Assembly: GCA_028696285.1 (NCBI GenBank)
Contig: JAQVHJ010000095.1
Coordinates: 1 to 7,846, forward strand
Direction of reading: 5' to 3'
DNA: 7,846 bases
Source: a bacterium
Lineage (GTDB): Bacteria > AUK180 > JAQVHJ01
How positions within the stretch are numbered: position 1 is the stretch's first letter; the number at the start of each line of letters is the position of its first letter. Below are positions 1-5,876 of the stretch, piece by piece. A model generated the notes under the pieces. The model did not search any database. It was given only the letters and a program-made list of their open reading frames with translations, and was not told the origin of the DNA. Made by a program: the position numbers and the translations under genes.

Positions 1-324
1 CTCCTTTTAAAATTGTCTAAGGAATCAGATAAATTATACCTGGAATTTTATGAGGAGGGAGAGCAAGAACTCGCCGCAGGAAATACAGAAGCTGCTTTGA
101 AAAACTGGGAAGAAGCATTGAAAATTAAGGAGAGTTCTGAGCTTCGTAAAAAGATTGTCTCCAATTCAATCAATCTCGGAATACTATATTACAGAAAAGA
201 AGAGCTGAGGAAAGCCCTCGAAATTTGGGAATTTGGTTTGAAGTATGATAAGAGCAACAAAGAGCTTAATGACAATATTAAAAAAGTAAAATTAGAACTT
301 GAAAAGCTGGAAAACATAAATTGA
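1..324 (+). CDS. Small tetratricopeptide-repeat (TPR) protein, possibly 5'-partial at the window edge
   Basis: The protein is short, charged and all-helical, with two TPR-like helix pairs. The first spans about residues 12-41 (counting from the TTG at 13) and carries the small/large pattern A-x-G-N-x-x-x-A-L-x-x-W. The second spans about 49-80 (N-L-G-I-L-Y-Y then A-L-E-I-W). A charged helix follows to the stop. TPRs are protein-binding scaffolds, so a partner such as the adjacent cyclase is plausible but unproven. The start is uncertain. A TTG at 13 gives 103 residues beginning MSKESDK, but no ribosome site precedes it and the frame is open to base 1, so the gene may begin outside the window. 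The TGA stop overlaps the next gene's TTG start by 4 bases (TTGA), which implies translational coupling. No catalytic motif is visible. Confidence 0.75.
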   Translation, partial: LLLKLSKESDKLYLEFYEEGEQELAAGNTEAALKNWEEALKIKESSELRKKIVSNSINLGILYYRKEELRKALEIWEFGLKYDKSNKELNDNIKKVKLELEKLENIN

Positions 325-1727
325 AAATAGGATTGCAGTTTAAAATCTCTCTTTTGGTAATTATCCTGATAAGTATTTTAATGGGTGTTTCGTCATCCAT
401 CACACTAAGAGATCAGAGAATAATACTGAAGGAAGAGATGATCAAGGCTGCATATGCCATCGCGACAAATCTCGCTGCTAACTCAAAAGAATCTCTTCTT
501 CTTGAACAGTACCTCGACCTTGATACATTAGTCAACGAAGCTAAGACAAATAATGTCGGAGTCGAATTCATTGCCATTACTGATAAAACCGGGTTCATTC
601 GGGCAGCTTCAAAAATTGAAGACAGAAATAAGGAATTTAAAACACCTCCGAAACTCAGGTTGAACGAAAAAGATAACACACAGGAATATCTTGATGAAAA
701 CAACCATTTAAATTATTATCTTTCATACCCGATTGAGAAGAAGGGAAAATCATTAGGTACAGTTCATTTAGGGTATTCACAGGAACATATAATCACTGCT
801 CTGAAAAAAGCGGAAAGGAAAATGCTTCTATTTACCGTTTCATCAATCATATTCGGCATAATCGGGGCGCTCTTCCTCGGGAATTTCATTTCAAAACCGA
901 TTAAACTTTTAGTCTCGGGAACAAGAGAGATCGCAAATGAAAACTTTGAACATCGTATTCCGGTCACCACAAAAGATGAGATAGGTGACCTGACAATGGC
1001 CTTTAACCAGATGGCCAATGAACTCGAGCACAAGGAACTCATCAAGTCTGCATTCAAGAGGTATGTATCTTCTCAGGTCCTTGATAAGATCATAGCTGAT
1101 CCGGATTTCTTAAAAAAACTCGGGGGGCATAGAAAAACATTAACAATGCTCTTCTCTGATATCAGGGGATTCACTCCCCTTTCTGAATCAATTGCCCCTG
1201 AAGAAGTAATAACGCTTTTAAACGACTACCTTGACGGAATGACCGAGATCATCTTTTCTAATTATGGGATAATAGATAAATTCATCGGTGATGCGATCAT
1301 GGCTGTCTGGGGCGCATTGCAGCTGGAGTTATCTCCTGAAGAACAGGCATATTATGCAGTTAAGGCAGCAATTGAAATGCAGCGAAAGCTTGCGGAGCTC
1401 CAGAATACATGGGAATCTTTAGGGAAGAAGACTGTTAATGTCGGAATTGGAATTAACACAGGTCCTGTTGTTGTCGGTAATGTCGGTTCTACACAACGAA
1501 TTGAATATACTGTTATCGGAGATAATGTCAATACTGCAGCACGCCTCGAATCAAACGCAAAACCGGGACAGATCCTGATTACAGAGAACACGTATATTCT
1601 TATTAAGGATCTTGTAATAGCAAATCAACTCGAACCTCTTAAGGTAAAGGGAAAAATACAACCTTTAACTGTTTTCGAAGTAAGGGGATTAAAAACGAAG
1701 GATAATAAAATTTTAGAAAGCATATGA
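321..1727 (+). CDS. Membrane-bound class III adenylate cyclase with HAMP domain
   Basis: Predicted to make cAMP from ATP at the inner face of the membrane. Order: membrane helix about residues 8-27; an extracytoplasmic sensor of about 135 residues, possibly Cache/PAS-like; second helix about 168-188; HAMP about 189-241 (P193, then D-E-I-G-D-L); a linker; and a catalytic domain about 270-455. Catalytic residues of the class III fold are all visible: metal-binding D280 (FSDIRGFT) and D324 (FIGDAIMAVWG), ATP-selecting K320, transition-state N404 and R408. The second purine-selecting position is T397 (EYTVIGD) instead of Asp, the pattern called class IIIb. One complete site per chain implies a homodimer. 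The start is a TTG with only a weak ribosome site. It is chosen because it gives MKIGLQFK followed directly by the first helix, and because it overlaps the previous stop. The stop overlaps the next ATG (ATGA). The sensed signal is unknown. Confidence 0.93.
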   Translation: MKIGLQFKISLLVIILISILMGVSSSITLRDQRIILKEEMIKAAYAIATNLAANSKESLLLEQYLDLDTLVNEAKTNNVGVEFIAITDKTGFIRAASKIEDRNKEFKTPPKLRLNEKDNTQEYLDENNHLNYYLSYPIEKKGKSLGTVHLGYSQEHIITALKKAERKMLLFTVSSIIFGIIGALFLGNFISKPIKLLVSGTREIANENFEHRIPVTTKDEIGDLTMAFNQMANELEHKELIKSAFKRYVSSQVLDKIIADPDFLKKLGGHRKTLTMLFSDIRGFTPLSESIAPEEVITLLNDYLDGMTEIIFSNYGIIDKFIGDAIMAVWGALQLELSPEEQAYYAVKAAIEMQRKLAELQNTWESLGKKTVNVGIGINTGPVVVGNVGSTQRIEYTVIGDNVNTAARLESNAKPGQILITENTYILIKDLVIANQLEPLKVKGKIQPLTVFEVRGLKTKDNKILESI

Positions 1728-2605
1728 AAAGTTCAATTGCATTTCTTGCATCATTATTTATTATAACAATACAAACATCTACTCCCCTTCTATTCGCATC
1801 ACTCGGCGGGATTCTTTCAGAGAGAAGCGGGATAATTAACATAGGACTTGAAGGTATCATGCTTACCGGAGCATTCACGGGGGGGTTAATCGGTGTCGTC
1901 TCGGGAAATCCATGGCTTGGATTTTTCGGAGCAATCTTCGCAGGAGCATTAATGGGCTTTATCCATGCTATCTTCTGTATTAAACTAAAAACAAATCATG
2001 TTATTTCAGGACTGGCAATTAATATCTTCGCAAGCGGGTTAACAATATTCCTGACGCAGTTCTTCTTTGAAGGCGAAAGATCATTTCATATCGTAAAGAA
2101 CTTTAAACGGATAGGGCCTTTTATTCCACCTGTTTATATCGCGATTTTGCTCGTAGTGGTAATTGCTTTATTTCTATATAAAACATCTTGGGGATTAAGA
2201 CTCAGGGCTGTCGGAGAACTGCCGATTGCTGCAGATACTGCAGGAGTTAATGTATTGAAATATAGATATCTTGCTGTTGTTTTCAGCGGTGCATTGGCTG
2301 CAATAGGAGGAGCATATCTTCCCTATTTTGCAGGATCATTCACGAAGGATATGGCGGCAGGAAGGGGATATATCGCGCTCGCAGCCGTAATATTCGGAAA
2401 TTGGAATCCATGGAAAGCGTTTATTGCCTGTATAATATTCGGTTTGGCAGACGCAGTACAAATGACTTTTACGGAAACATTCATTCCTTCTCAGTTTATT
2501 CAGATGCTACCGTATATCGTTACATTAATTGCGCTTATAGGGTTTATCGGAAAATCAACTCCGCCATTATCATTAGGAAAGCATTATGAAAAGAAAGAAT
2601 CTTAA
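1724..2605 (+). CDS. ABC transporter permease, BMP-linked nucleoside/simple-sugar type (YufQ/NupQ-like)
   Basis: An inner-membrane permease of the BPD_transp_2 superfamily, closest in pattern to the second permease of bacterial nucleoside importers that work with a BMP-type lipoprotein. Family marks: G-G-I-L-S-E-R-S-G near residue 28 leading into INIGLEG-M at 39-46; a cytoplasmic coupling loop L-R-A-V-G-E around 160-165 with A-A-D-T-A-G-V-N at 169-176; and GRGYIALAAVIFGNWNP at 213-229. The length of 293 residues is normal, with about eight hydrophobic segments, and it is complete. The ATG overlaps the cyclase stop by 4 bases. Such permeases normally sit beside an ATPase, a first permease and a BMP lipoprotein. 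None is in this window, so partners must be outside or elsewhere. The nucleoside substrate is inferred from family resemblance; sugar transport cannot be excluded. Confidence 0.9.
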   Translation: MKSSIAFLASLFIITIQTSTPLLFASLGGILSERSGIINIGLEGIMLTGAFTGGLIGVVSGNPWLGFFGAIFAGALMGFIHAIFCIKLKTNHVISGLAINIFASGLTIFLTQFFFEGERSFHIVKNFKRIGPFIPPVYIAILLVVVIALFLYKTSWGLRLRAVGELPIAADTAGVNVLKYRYLAVVFSGALAAIGGAYLPYFAGSFTKDMAAGRGYIALAAVIFGNWNPWKAFIACIIFGLADAVQMTFTETFIPSQFIQMLPYIVTLIALIGFIGKSTPPLSLGKHYEKKES

Positions 2606-3161
2606 GAAAAATATTTTACTACATATCTGCTGTGCTCCCGATTCAACCACGGCAGTTGAAAACTTAAAAGAAAAAGGATACGAGGTTATCGGATATTACT
2701 ATAATCCTAACATGGATTCTCCGGAAGAAGATATAAAAAGATTTAATGATACAGTTAAAGTTTCAAAAGAAATGAATTTCGAATTAATCGGTGATTACGG
2801 GGATATTAAGGATCGGGATGAATGGATGAATGAAGTGAAGAACTTGGGCAACTTAGACGAAGGCGGAACAAGATGTTTCTACTGTTTCAGATTCAGGTTA
2901 AGAAAGACTGCAGTTAAAGCAAAAGAAATCGGAACCGATTTATTCACGACAACATTAACTGTGAGCCCGCATAAAAATGCCTCTCTTATAAATTGTATGG
3001 GAGAGGAAATAGCACGGGAAAATGAGATTGAATATTTCAATGCGAATTTTAAGAAAAATAACGGATTTAAAAAAAGCCTGGAATACAGCAGGAAGTTCAA
3101 ACTTTACAGGCAGAATTACTGTGGCTGTATATTCAGCAGAAGAAATGGATTAAGTGAATAA
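2586..3161 (+). CDS. queH: Epoxyqueuosine reductase QueH (tRNA queuosine synthesis)
   Basis: Catalyses the last step of queuosine synthesis, reducing epoxyqueuosine to queuosine at wobble position 34 of GUN-anticodon tRNAs in the cytoplasm. It is the non-homologous replacement for the cobalamin enzyme QueG. All family metal-ligand candidates are visible: H-I-C-C-A-P-D with C15, C16 and D19; R-C-F-Y-C with C97 and C100; and Y-R-Q-N-Y-C-G-C with C179 and C181. The TTTLTVSPHKN block (121-131) is also characteristic. From memory, characterised QueH proteins bind an iron-sulphur cluster plus an extra iron through such residues. The length of 191 residues is usual. The ATG is supported by AGGAAAG at 2575-2581 and lies 20 bases inside the permease gene. 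TrmO follows with an 8-base overlap. No other queuosine gene is in the window. Confidence 0.95.
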   Translation: MKRKNLKKNILLHICCAPDSTTAVENLKEKGYEVIGYYYNPNMDSPEEDIKRFNDTVKVSKEMNFELIGDYGDIKDRDEWMNEVKNLGNLDEGGTRCFYCFRFRLRKTAVKAKEIGTDLFTTTLTVSPHKNASLINCMGEEIARENEIEYFNANFKKNNGFKKSLEYSRKFKLYRQNYCGCIFSRRNGLSE

Positions 3162-3549
3162 ACTAATATTAAAACCAATCGGGACAGTACATTCACCATA
3201 CAAGAAAGAAACAAAGGGAGACTATCCTGAACGTAATATGATAGAAGCGCGAATAGAAATTTTCCCGGAATTCTCGGATGGTTTATATAAGATTTCTGAG
3301 TTTTCGGAATTATGGATACTATTCTGGTTCTCGGGAATTGAAGAGAAAGAAAGAGCGACCTTAAAGGTTCATCCGAGAAGAAATGAAAATAATCCGATGC
3401 GGGGTGTCTTCTCTTCAAGATCACCCGCAAGACCAAATCCAATCGGACTTACAAAGGTCACTCTATTAAAAGTGGAAAATAACATCATTTTTGTCAGAGG
3501 CCTGGATGCTTATGATAGAACCCCGGTAATAGATATAAAAGAAGTATAA
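3154..3549 (+). CDS. trmO: tRNA (t6A37) N6-methyltransferase TrmO (TsaA/YaeB family)
   Basis: Uses S-adenosylmethionine to methylate N6-threonylcarbamoyladenosine at position 37, beside the anticodon of ACY-decoding tRNA(Thr), giving m6t6A. Family blocks: I-G-T-V-H-S-P (9-15), H-P-R-R (73-76), MRGVFSSRSPARPNPIGLT (82-100) and G-L-D-A-Y-D-R-T-P-V-I-D-I-K (116-129). The start is a GTG inside the last codons of queH; the next residues give the expected N-terminal strand L-x-P-I-G-T, so this start is likely although its ribosome site is weak. At 131 residues the protein stops right after D-I-K-E-V, lacking the K-P-Y extension and C-terminal tail of many bacterial homologues. The catalytic TsaA barrel itself appears whole. 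With QueH it forms a pair acting on two positions of the anticodon loop. Confidence 0.92.
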   Translation: MNKLILKPIGTVHSPYKKETKGDYPERNMIEARIEIFPEFSDGLYKISEFSELWILFWFSGIEEKERATLKVHPRRNENNPMRGVFSSRSPARPNPIGLTKVTLLKVENNIIFVRGLDAYDRTPVIDIKEV

Positions 3550-3553
3550 GGAG
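3548..3553 (+). promoter_or_regulatory. Ribosome binding site of the GGDEF-PilZ gene
   Basis: AAGGAG lies 7 bases before the ATG at 3561 and shares bases with the TAA stop of trmO (3547-3549). It is the strongest Shine-Dalgarno in the left operon and fixes the start of the last gene, the only one there that does not overlap its upstream neighbour. Confidence 0.85.
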
Positions 3554-3560
3554 AAAATCT

Positions 3561-4739
3561 ATGGAACCAAAAGAATTTATAGAAATCATTATTAAGCGCA
3601 TTAATGCTGATGAGCTCAACGAAGATATCATTAAAAGAAAGTTAAATGAAATTAAATCGTTTGCTAAAACGACTATTTTCAAGAATGTTCTGAACCTTTT
3701 TACACATTTGAACATGAATAATAAAATGGCACAGGAACATTGGAATGAAATATTTAAACGCCAGGATGAACTCACTGAAAAATTAGGATATCCCGTCCCA
3801 TTGCTGACTGTCATTACTGAACATTTTTTCTCCTTAAATAAAAAAATTAAGAAGCCGTTTGTCGTTGAAGTAGATGTTATGGAGAAACCCATCTCCATGA
3901 AGATAAAAGACGATATCACCGGGGTTTATAATAAAGAATACGGTTATGACCTCATGAACAAAGAAGTAATCCGGGCAGGGCGGTATGATAACAGCCTTTC
4001 AATAATTGCTCTTGATATTGATAATTTTACTGAATTGAACGAGAAATATTCACATGAATTCGGGGATAAGGTGCTTTCGTATACTGCAGACCTGATCAAG
4101 AACTGCATACGCAGTATCGATTTCATTTACCGCAATGACAGTGACCAATTCATCGTTGTCCTTCCTGAAACACCGGCCCTCGGGGCCTTGGAAGTATCTA
4201 ACAGAATCAGGAAGAAACTGATGAGTGAATATATTCTCCCAAAAGACGGCGATAATCCTGTCGCAATAACCGTCTCAGGCGGAATATCATCGTTTAAGGT
4301 GGATTCAGAAACAACTAATGAACTATTGGACTTTGCATTAGACGCAATGAATTCCGCAATAAAAGACGGGGGAAGCAAGATATATCTATATTTCCAGGAA
4401 AAGAGAAAATTCCTACGCTTGGATGCATTCTGTAAGGTAGGGTATAAAATCATGGAAGAAGGCGGACAAAAAACAACCTTCAGTAAAAACCTCAGCGCGG
4501 GTGGAGTCCTGTTTGAAACAGATCACTTTGTAAACCTAAATACTTTTCTTGAAGTTACCATTCAAATTCCAGATATAGACTGGATAATCACTGCACTAGG
4601 AAAAGTCGTAAGAATAGAACAGCTGCCCAATAGTAAGTATGATCTTGGTATCTATTTTACAGAAATCGACCCGGAAGACCAAAATACTATCCTGAAATAT
4701 ATTCAAAATAAAATTAATCCGAAATTCAATATTTATTAG
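3561..4739 (+). CDS. Degenerate GGDEF domain protein with C-terminal PilZ domain (probable c-di-GMP receptor)
   Basis: Cytoplasmic, no membrane segment. Residues 1-110 are mostly helical and unrecognised. A GGDEF fold spans about 116-276: D-D-I-T-G-V-Y-N (117-124), L-D-I-D-N-F (151-156, metal-binding D152), N160 and G168-D169. The signature itself is D-S-D-Q-F (193-197), with both glycines and the second acidic residue lost, so diguanylate cyclase activity is unlikely. The inhibitory-site motif RxxD is kept at R184-D187, exactly five residues upstream. A PilZ domain (about 281-384) has R-K-F-L-R (282-286) and N-L-S-A-G-G (310-315), matching the RxxxR and (D/N)xSxxG c-di-GMP-binding motifs. 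The protein therefore most likely senses c-di-GMP. The ATG has a strong AAGGAG 7 bases before it. It is the last gene of the operon and is followed by a terminator. Its output partner is unknown. Confidence 0.9.
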   Translation: MEPKEFIEIIIKRINADELNEDIIKRKLNEIKSFAKTTIFKNVLNLFTHLNMNNKMAQEHWNEIFKRQDELTEKLGYPVPLLTVITEHFFSLNKKIKKPFVVEVDVMEKPISMKIKDDITGVYNKEYGYDLMNKEVIRAGRYDNSLSIIALDIDNFTELNEKYSHEFGDKVLSYTADLIKNCIRSIDFIYRNDSDQFIVVLPETPALGALEVSNRIRKKLMSEYILPKDGDNPVAITVSGGISSFKVDSETTNELLDFALDAMNSAIKDGGSKIYLYFQEKRKFLRLDAFCKVGYKIMEEGGQKTTFSKNLSAGGVLFETDHFVNLNTFLEVTIQIPDIDWIITALGKVVRIEQLPNSKYDLGIYFTEIDPEDQNTILKYIQNKINPKFNIY

Positions 4740-4866
4740 GGGACAGCCGTTGCAATGTTGTAATTAGATCTATAAATATCGTTATATTGGCTGGTCTTAA
4801 AATACATTTCAAGTTGAATCCTTTGTAAAAAAATTAGCTATCCGAAAATAACCGTCAGTTCGAAAT
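4740..4866. other. 3' flank of the left operon, no gene seen
   Basis: AT-rich spacer between the last operon gene and the terminator. The only structure noticed is a weak possible stem, GACAGCC (4742-4748) against GGCTGGTC (4789-4796), with one bulge and a loop of about 40 bases. No open frame with a ribosome site is present. Confidence 0.5.
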
Positions 4867-4903
4867 AAAAACAGGATCACATAAATATGCAATCCCGTTT
4901 TTT
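4867..4903. terminator. Bidirectional Rho-independent terminator between convergent genes
   Basis: The stem pairs AAAAAC (4867-4872) with GTTTTT (4897-4902) and GGAT (4874-4877) with ATCC (4892-4895), with one A/C mismatch between. The loop of 14 can form a further CAT/ATG pairing. Read on + it ends in GTTTTTT; read on - it ends in TGTTTTTATTT. It lies between the + operon (stop 4739) and the - gene (stop 4932), so it can serve both. The GC part of the stem is short, so efficiency is uncertain. Confidence 0.75.
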
Positions 4904-4931
4904 GAATATCAAATATTATGTAATATTTTAT

Positions 4932-5363
4932 TTATTTCTTAAAATATGTACTTATTGCGGCAACCTGTGAATCTTCTCCCGCTTCAAGATATCCAATTGT
5001 CATGCTTCCGTCTGCATTGATGACTCCTTCAAAATAACCGTCATGATCTGCAAAATGAACTGTGTCATTGTTTGGTCCAATATACCCGACGACACTTTCA
5101 GTATGCTTTGTTGTGGTTCTTGTGCCATAGAAGACTCTTCCCCTTTGTTCCTTGATCACAAAAGTGAAAGAGAGGGAAGAAAAAGTATGTACACTTGTAT
5201 CTTCATGATGCTGAAGATCTCCGACAACCACGCATTCGCTATCCTGGTTAGTCCATATACCGATTAAATTAGGAACCTCGTTTTTCTCTTTGGTTCCCGC
5301 AAAGAAAAGTGCAACGCTCAAAACAACCGCCAATATCAGCCCAACTTTTAAAAGTCTGCTCAT
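4932..5363 (-). CDS. Small exported beta-rich protein of unknown function
   Basis: 143 residues with an N-terminal signal: positive M-S-R-L-L-K, then a hydrophobic stretch about 8-22 and likely cleavage after FFA (22). There is no lipobox Cys. The mature part, about 120 residues, has alternating short hydrophobic strands and reads like a small beta-barrel: N-L-I-G-I-W-T (32-38), F-V-I-K-E-Q-R-G-R-V-F-Y-G (68-80), V-V-G-Y-I-G (91-96), D-H-D-G-Y-F-E-G-V-I (106-115) and I-G-Y-L-E-A-G (123-129). From memory, the W-T ... E-Q-x-G-R-x-F-x-G ... G-Y-x-x-G layout resembles uncharacterised exported proteins common in methanogenic archaea and some bacteria; this was not checked. ATG at 5363 is chosen over an in-frame TTG at 5369 because GGAGG lies 6 bases before the ATG but directly abuts the TTG. 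It has its own promoter and is transcribed towards the left operon. No function is proposed. Confidence 0.82.
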   Translation of the reverse strand: MSRLLKVGLILAVVLSVALFFAGTKEKNEVPNLIGIWTNQDSECVVVGDLQHHEDTSVHTFSSLSFTFVIKEQRGRVFYGTRTTTKHTESVVGYIGPNNDTVHFADHDGYFEGVINADGSMTIGYLEAGEDSQVAAISTYFKK

Positions 5364-5369
5364 GTGCAA

Positions 5370-5374
5370 CCTCC
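5370..5374 (-). promoter_or_regulatory. Ribosome binding site GGAGG for the exported protein
   Basis: GGAGG on the minus strand with a 6-base spacer to the ATG (5363-5361). It decides the start: the in-frame TTG at 5369-5367 begins with no spacer after this site and is therefore not used. Confidence 0.88.
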
Positions 5375-5390
5375 ATTTTAAGTTTAAAAT
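5375..5390. promoter_or_regulatory. Inverted repeat over the predicted transcription start (candidate operator)
   Basis: ATTTTAA-GT-TTAAAAT is a perfect 7+7 inverted repeat with a 2-base centre. It directly abuts the -10 box (5391-5396) and covers the expected transcription start near 5384. This position suits a repressor site, but the sequence is entirely A/T except the centre, so chance is possible. Confidence 0.4.
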
Positions 5391-5419
5391 ATTATAGCAC
5401 TATTACATTACATTGTCAA
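5391..5419 (-). promoter_or_regulatory. Perfect-consensus sigma-70 promoter of the exported-protein gene
   Basis: On the minus strand, TTGACA (5419-5414), a 17-base spacer (5413-5397) and TATAAT (5396-5391) match the housekeeping consensus at all twelve positions with ideal spacing. The leader to the ATG would be about 20 bases. Such a match predicts strong constitutive transcription unless it is repressed. Confidence 0.88.
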
Positions 5420-5573
5420 TATAAGAATTATTTTTTCATTTAATATCTTTGGAAAGAGAATCTTCTCTGTATCTCCGGGGTAAAAAATTACACTCTAATG
5501 CTTTTTATGTTCTCTGTGTCTATAAGAAAGAGAAGGGCGGACATTTTATGGTAAACCCTTTATTGTGCATTAT

Positions 5574-5594
5574 CAATTTTCAATGCGAAGCGTT
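5574..5594. repeat. Dispersed 21-base repeat, copy 1
   Basis: Shares 20 of 21 bases with 6031-6051; the core is TTTTCAATGYGAAGCG, with Y = C here. This copy is intergenic. Read on the minus strand it would also encode N-A-S-H-stop, the same end as the O-antigen ligase-like protein, but without any preceding gene body. Confidence 0.75.
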
Positions 5595-5602
5595 CTATTA
5601 GT

Positions 5603-5624
5603 GGTAAGTGGAGGGTGGAGTGTG
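5603..5624 (+). other. G-rich patch with five GG/GGG runs
   Basis: GG runs at 5603, 5610, 5613 (GGG), 5617 and 5623 within 22 bases, in a GTGGA-like degenerate repeat and in otherwise AT-rich DNA. It could form a two-tetrad quadruplex on the plus strand or be a decayed simple repeat. No function is shown. Confidence 0.4.
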
Positions 5625-5876
5625 GAAAGTGATGATGGTAGATTTGATATCTATTTTATTATTAATCCTTACCGTATCTCCGTGTTGGAAAATTTCATTC
5701 AGATGATTGTTAATTATCCTTTGTTCTTTGGTTCCAAGTAACTTTATTATTTATATTCGTAATCCTTCAAGTCCTTCCCCGATTCAGTTGAATCTCCATC
5801 AGGCTGTTTGCCATTATATCTTATGCTCGCAGTGCATCACGAATTATATATTGTCTTCTTAATCCTTATAATCCTG

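Noticed and set aside
764..1057. Minus-strand frame inside the cyclase gene
   Set aside because: Antisense shadow of the HAMP/second helix region; the plus-strand reading has clear domain motifs.
3494..3919. 141-residue minus-strand frame over the trmO/GGDEF-PilZ junction
   Set aside because: Shadow of two well-supported genes; no ribosome site and no recognisable motif.
3920..4390. Active diguanylate cyclase call for the GGDEF domain
   Set aside because: The catalytic signature is D-S-D-Q-F, lacking the glycines and the second acidic residue needed for activity.
4742..4796. GACAGCC/GGCTGGTC stem as an extra terminator or riboswitch-like element
   Set aside because: One bulge, a loop of about 40 bases and no T-run; too weak to call.
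5043..5267. 74-residue plus-strand frame opposite the exported-protein gene
   Set aside because: Antisense to a gene with signal peptide, ribosome site and promoter; no start signals of its own.
5364..5369. TTG at 5369 as start of the exported protein (two extra residues)
   Set aside because: The GGAGG would directly touch the TTG, while it sits 6 bases from the ATG at 5363.
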